A stretch of DNA of 64,000 nt from CAVYXF01 sp963772335 (GTDB lineage Bacteria; Pseudomonadota; Alphaproteobacteria; Rhizobiales; Rhodomicrobiaceae), in the NCBI GenBank assembly GCA_963772335.1, contig CAVYXF010000010.1, positions 62,001-126,000 of the forward strand, given 5' to 3'. Position 1 is the stretch's first letter. Each line of letters opens with the position of its first letter. Shown piece after piece: positions 61,485-64,000 of the stretch. Made by a program: the position numbers and the translations under genes. The notes below the pieces were generated by a model. The model was not told the DNA's origin, did not search any database, and saw only the letters and a program-made list of their open reading frames with translations.

Positions 61485-62548
61485 TTTGCGTCCTTTCGCG
61501 AAGGTTTGGCAGGCAGGAGCCTTGCAAGGCTCGACGCGGCCGCTTTGAAGCCCATCACGCCGACAAGGGTGAGACCCCAGATGGCGAGCGTCAAATGCTG
61601 GCTGAGGCCGAGGAGGTTGAAGCTCGAGGAGATGACCTGCAGCACTGCGAGCGCCAGCATCAGCCCGGAGATGCGCCCGAACCCGCCAAACGGGTCGATG
61701 CCGCCGAGCACCGCCGCCAGGATGGTAATCAGCAGATAGCTCTCGGCATAGCCTGCACTCGCCGAGTTGAAGCGGGCGAGCATCAGGCAGGCGGCAAGAA
61801 AGCAGAGAACGCTTGAGAGCGTATAGACACCGATCAGCACGCGCTTGGTACCGATGGCCGAATAACGCGCCGCCTCGAGGTTGGAGCCGATCATGAACAC
61901 GGCGATGCCGAATGGCGTGCGGTTCAAGACGAAGGCGACGAGCAGCGCGGTCGCAGCGAGAATGAGAAACGGAATTGGGATGCCGAACACCACCCCATTG
62001 CCGATCAGCAAGAACGGCTCCGGCAGCCCGGCGATCACCGTGCCGCGCGTCAGATAAATCGAGATGCCGTTGATGACCGACATGGTGCCGAGCGTTACCA
62101 GGATCGGATGCACGCCCATATTGGCGACCAGGAACCCGGTGACCAGGCCGATAATGAGGGCGAGGAGGAGTCCGGCGAGCAGCGCGGCGATGATTGCGAG
62201 TGCGATCGCCGAGCCGGATGCGCCGGCGGGCGCCAGCGCTTTGAGGATGTAGGCCATGAGCAGCGCGCACTGATTGGCGGTAGCGATGATGGCGAGGTTC
62301 AGCCCGCCTGAGATCAGCGCGATGACCATAGCGAGTGCCAGCATGCCGAGCTCGGGGAGCTGGAACATCATCGATTGCAGCGTGCCCAAGGTCGCGAATC
62401 GTCCGGGCAGCAGCACCGCGTTCACCACGACCAGCACGAGCAGCAGTATGGCAAGGCCGATATTGCCGCCGGGAGTGCCGAGCCGCGCAATGCCGATCAG
62501 CTCGGCAAGGCTCCGGTCGAGGGGGCGGGGCGGCGTGGCGTCAGCCAT
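61481..62548 (-). CDS. Ribose-type (CUT2) sugar ABC permease 2
   Basis: A 355-residue permease with about nine hydrophobic helices, of the RbsC/YtfT/YjfF family (BPD_transp_2). Motifs include LISGGLNLAIIATAN, VHPILVTLGTMSVINGISIYLT and ILAAVLGGIDPFGGFGRI. The first permease gene overlaps it by 8 bp, and the epimerase gene follows with a 4-bp overlap. It forms a heterodimeric channel with the other permease. Confidence 0.92.
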   Translation of the reverse strand: MADATPPRPLDRSLAELIGIARLGTPGGNIGLAILLLVLVVVNAVLLPGRFATLGTLQSMMFQLPELGMLALAMVIALISGGLNLAIIATANQCALLMAYILKALAPAGASGSAIALAIIAALLAGLLLALIIGLVTGFLVANMGVHPILVTLGTMSVINGISIYLTRGTVIAGLPEPFLLIGNGVVFGIPIPFLILAATALLVAFVLNRTPFGIAVFMIGSNLEAARYSAIGTKRVLIGVYTLSSVLCFLAACLMLARFNSASAGYAESYLLITILAAVLGGIDPFGGFGRISGLMLALAVLQVISSSFNLLGLSQHLTLAIWGLTLVGVMGFKAAASSLARLLPAKPSRKDAK

Positions 62549-63539
62549 GGGTTGCTCCCTCACGCGCCGCGCGCCGGCTCGGGCGGCTGGCAAGGCCGGT
62601 GATCGAGGTCGAGATGAGAATAACGAGGCCGATAACGATCGGGAAGAAATAGGAGGACCAGCCGAGCAGGTTCAGCCCGTTCTGCAGGATGGCGAGCATG
62701 AGCAGGCCAAGGAGCACGCCGCCGACCGAGCCGACGCCGCCATTGAGACTAGCGCCGCCCAGCACCGCTGCAGCGATAACGTACAGCTCCTGACCGACCA
62801 TGGCATTGGGCACGCTCTGGCCGACGCGGTGCGCCTGCAGGAGGCCCGCCACCCCCGCCATAAAGCCGAGAAAACCGTAAGCCAGATAATGCATCCGGCC
62901 GATCGAGATGCCGAGCCGGCGCGCGGCCTCGGTATTGCCGCCCATGCAGTAGAGTTGCCGGCCGGCCGCCGTCCAGCTCATCAAGAACCAGGTGGCGAGG
63001 GCCGCGCCCGCCGCGACGACAATCGGCAGTGTGATGCGGATCAGCGAGCCGTCTGCAGCTTCAGTCTGAAAGAACACGATGCGATCGGACCACCAGTCCG
63101 GGAGCACCGGGATCAGCTTGCCGCTCGTCCACCACATCAAAAGCGCGAAATAAACGCTCTGAGTAGCGATGGTGACGATGATCGAGGTGATGCGAAGGTG
63201 AAAGATCAGCGCTGCGTTGATGAGACCGAGCCCAGTGCCGATGGCGAGCCCAAGCGGTATGGCGAGAATAGCGGGCCAGCCCGCCTCGGCGGCGGCATAA
63301 GCGGCTGCGTATTGCGCGACCGATGCGCTAGCGGCGAAGGAGATATCGATGCCGCCGGCCACAAGGACGACGAATACGCCGAGCGCGAAGACGGTGGTTA
63401 CCGACCAGGTCTCGAGGATGTCGACCGCATTCGGCAGGGTCAGGAAATACGGTGTCATCAGGCTCCAGAAGGCGGCGAGCGCGACAATGACAAGGGCAAG
63501 CCAATGCTCGGTGCCAAAGCGGCGCGTCAAATCAGGCAT
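62541..63539 (-). CDS. Ribose-type (CUT2) sugar ABC permease 1
   Basis: A 332-residue permease of the same BPD_transp_2 family, diverged from its neighbour. Motifs are VVLVAGGIDISFAASASVAQ, LRITSIIVTIATQSVYFALL and AAAVLGGASLNGGVGSVGGVLLG. The ATG at 63539 overlaps the ATPase stop by 8 bp. Two different permeases in one CUT2 system recall the YtfT/YjfF galactofuranose and AI-2 (Lsr) arrangements. Confidence 0.92.
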   Translation of the reverse strand: MPDLTRRFGTEHWLALVIVALAAFWSLMTPYFLTLPNAVDILETWSVTTVFALGVFVVLVAGGIDISFAASASVAQYAAAYAAAEAGWPAILAIPLGLAIGTGLGLINAALIFHLRITSIIVTIATQSVYFALLMWWTSGKLIPVLPDWWSDRIVFFQTEAADGSLIRITLPIVVAAGAALATWFLMSWTAAGRQLYCMGGNTEAARRLGISIGRMHYLAYGFLGFMAGVAGLLQAHRVGQSVPNAMVGQELYVIAAAVLGGASLNGGVGSVGGVLLGLLMLAILQNGLNLLGWSSYFFPIVIGLVILISTSITGLASRPSRRAAREGATHG

Positions 63540-64000
63540 AGACGGCCTCCGAGATGGTATGCTCATCGACGCGCCGCGGATCGTACTCGCCGACGAGACG
63601 CCCATCGCGCATGTGCAGCACGCGGTCGGCATTGAAATAGACTTCGCCGATCTCGTCGGAGATCATCAGGATTGCGACGCCGTCATTGGCGAGCCCGCGA
63701 GCGATCTGGTAGATCGACTGCTTATTGCCGATGTCCACCCCGACCGTGGGGCTGTCGAGGATCAGCAGCCGCGGCTCGGTCGCGAGCCATTTGCCTATCA
63801 CGACCCGCTGCTGATTGCCGCCCGAGAGCTGATCGACCGGGTTTTCGAGGCCGGGAATTTTAATGCGGAGCCGGTCGACCCAGGAGCGCGCCGTCCTTCG
63901 CACCACCTCCGGATCGAGGATGCCGAGCGCACTCGCGAGCCGGCGCAGCACCGTTGCCGTGAGATTGGCACGGATCGACTGGCGCATATCGAGGCCGAGT
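63532..64000 (-). CDS. Ribose-type (CUT2) sugar ABC ATPase, C-terminal part (partial)
   Basis: The last 155 or so residues of an RbsA-type double ATPase that runs past the right window edge. They cover the second nucleotide-binding domain from after its Walker A. The signature is LSGGNQQRVVIGKWL. The Walker B region reads LLILDSPTVGVDIGNK, with Ser where the catalytic Glu normally follows Asp. The His-loop segment is ILMISDEIGEV. The second ATPase site is therefore probably non-hydrolysing. It is the first of the four genes seen in this operon. Confidence 0.9.
   Translation of the reverse strand, partial: LGLDMRQSIRANLTATVLRRLASALGILDPEVVRRTARSWVDRLRIKIPGLENPVDQLSGGNQQRVVIGKWLATEPRLLILDSPTVGVDIGNKQSIYQIARGLANDGVAILMISDEIGEVYFNADRVLHMRDGRLVGEYDPRRVDEHTISEAVYA

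Overview
This 64 kb window is GC-rich, densely packed chromosomal DNA. It most likely comes from an alphaproteobacterium of the Hyphomicrobiales (Rhizobiales) type. The reasons are a Methanosarcina-type SerC beside a long-form SerA, a FolP with an N-terminal extension, a bactofilin, an orphan MeaB GTPase, many ABC and TRAP uptake systems, and two promoters matching the alphaproteobacterial general-stress sigma factor EcfG (GGAAC-N17-CGTT). No rRNA, tRNA or CRISPR array was seen. The genus cannot be named from the sequence alone.

Layout. 1-1.7 kb: two tandem copies of an IS5-family element that remove the start of an lrgB gene. 1.7-22.4 kb: mostly housekeeping genes: a large AsmA/DUF3971 envelope protein, a Bcp peroxiredoxin, a bactofilin, an EamA exporter, a VapC toxin-antitoxin pair, MeaB, a NUDIX hydrolase, serC-serA, a DUF4142 stress protein, a GAF histidine kinase, a MetE-like protein, glmM, folP and a GMC oxidoreductase. 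22.7-29.5 kb: a six-gene catabolic operon with two enolase-superfamily enzymes and a branched-chain-type ABC importer whose permease and ATPase (LivM-LivG) are fused. 29.8-31.7 kb: a divergent SDR/LysR pair. 32.2-39 kb: a LysR regulator divergent from an SDR, a split transketolase and a TRAP transporter, which form a self-contained uptake and C2-transfer module. 39-43 kb: a nitrate/sulfonate-type ABC importer divergent from another SDR.

43-52.3 kb holds an amide-utilisation locus: AmiC-like sensor, AmiR-like ANTAR antiterminator, periplasmic amide/urea-type binding protein, two permeases, two ATPases and formamidase. An IS4-family element splits it between the binding-protein gene and the permeases. 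The IS4 sits inside a palindromic repeat and is flanked by a 10-bp target duplication. 52.5-56.8 kb: an Mfd-like helicase that looks like a divergent paralogue, then a small unknown gene and a DUF892 (YciF) gene behind an EcfG-type promoter. 57-59.2 kb: the scar of a deleted PaoABC-type molybdoenzyme operon, a putative molybdenum-cofactor carrier, and an LLM flavin monooxygenase. 59.3-60.5 kb: a third IS5-family copy. 60.6-64 kb: a CUT2 (ribose-type) sugar ABC operon with a sugar epimerase, running off the window edge.

The picture is a versatile heterotroph with several linked uptake-plus-catabolism modules. Each has its regulator beside it, and recent insertion sequences and older deletions have eroded the region.
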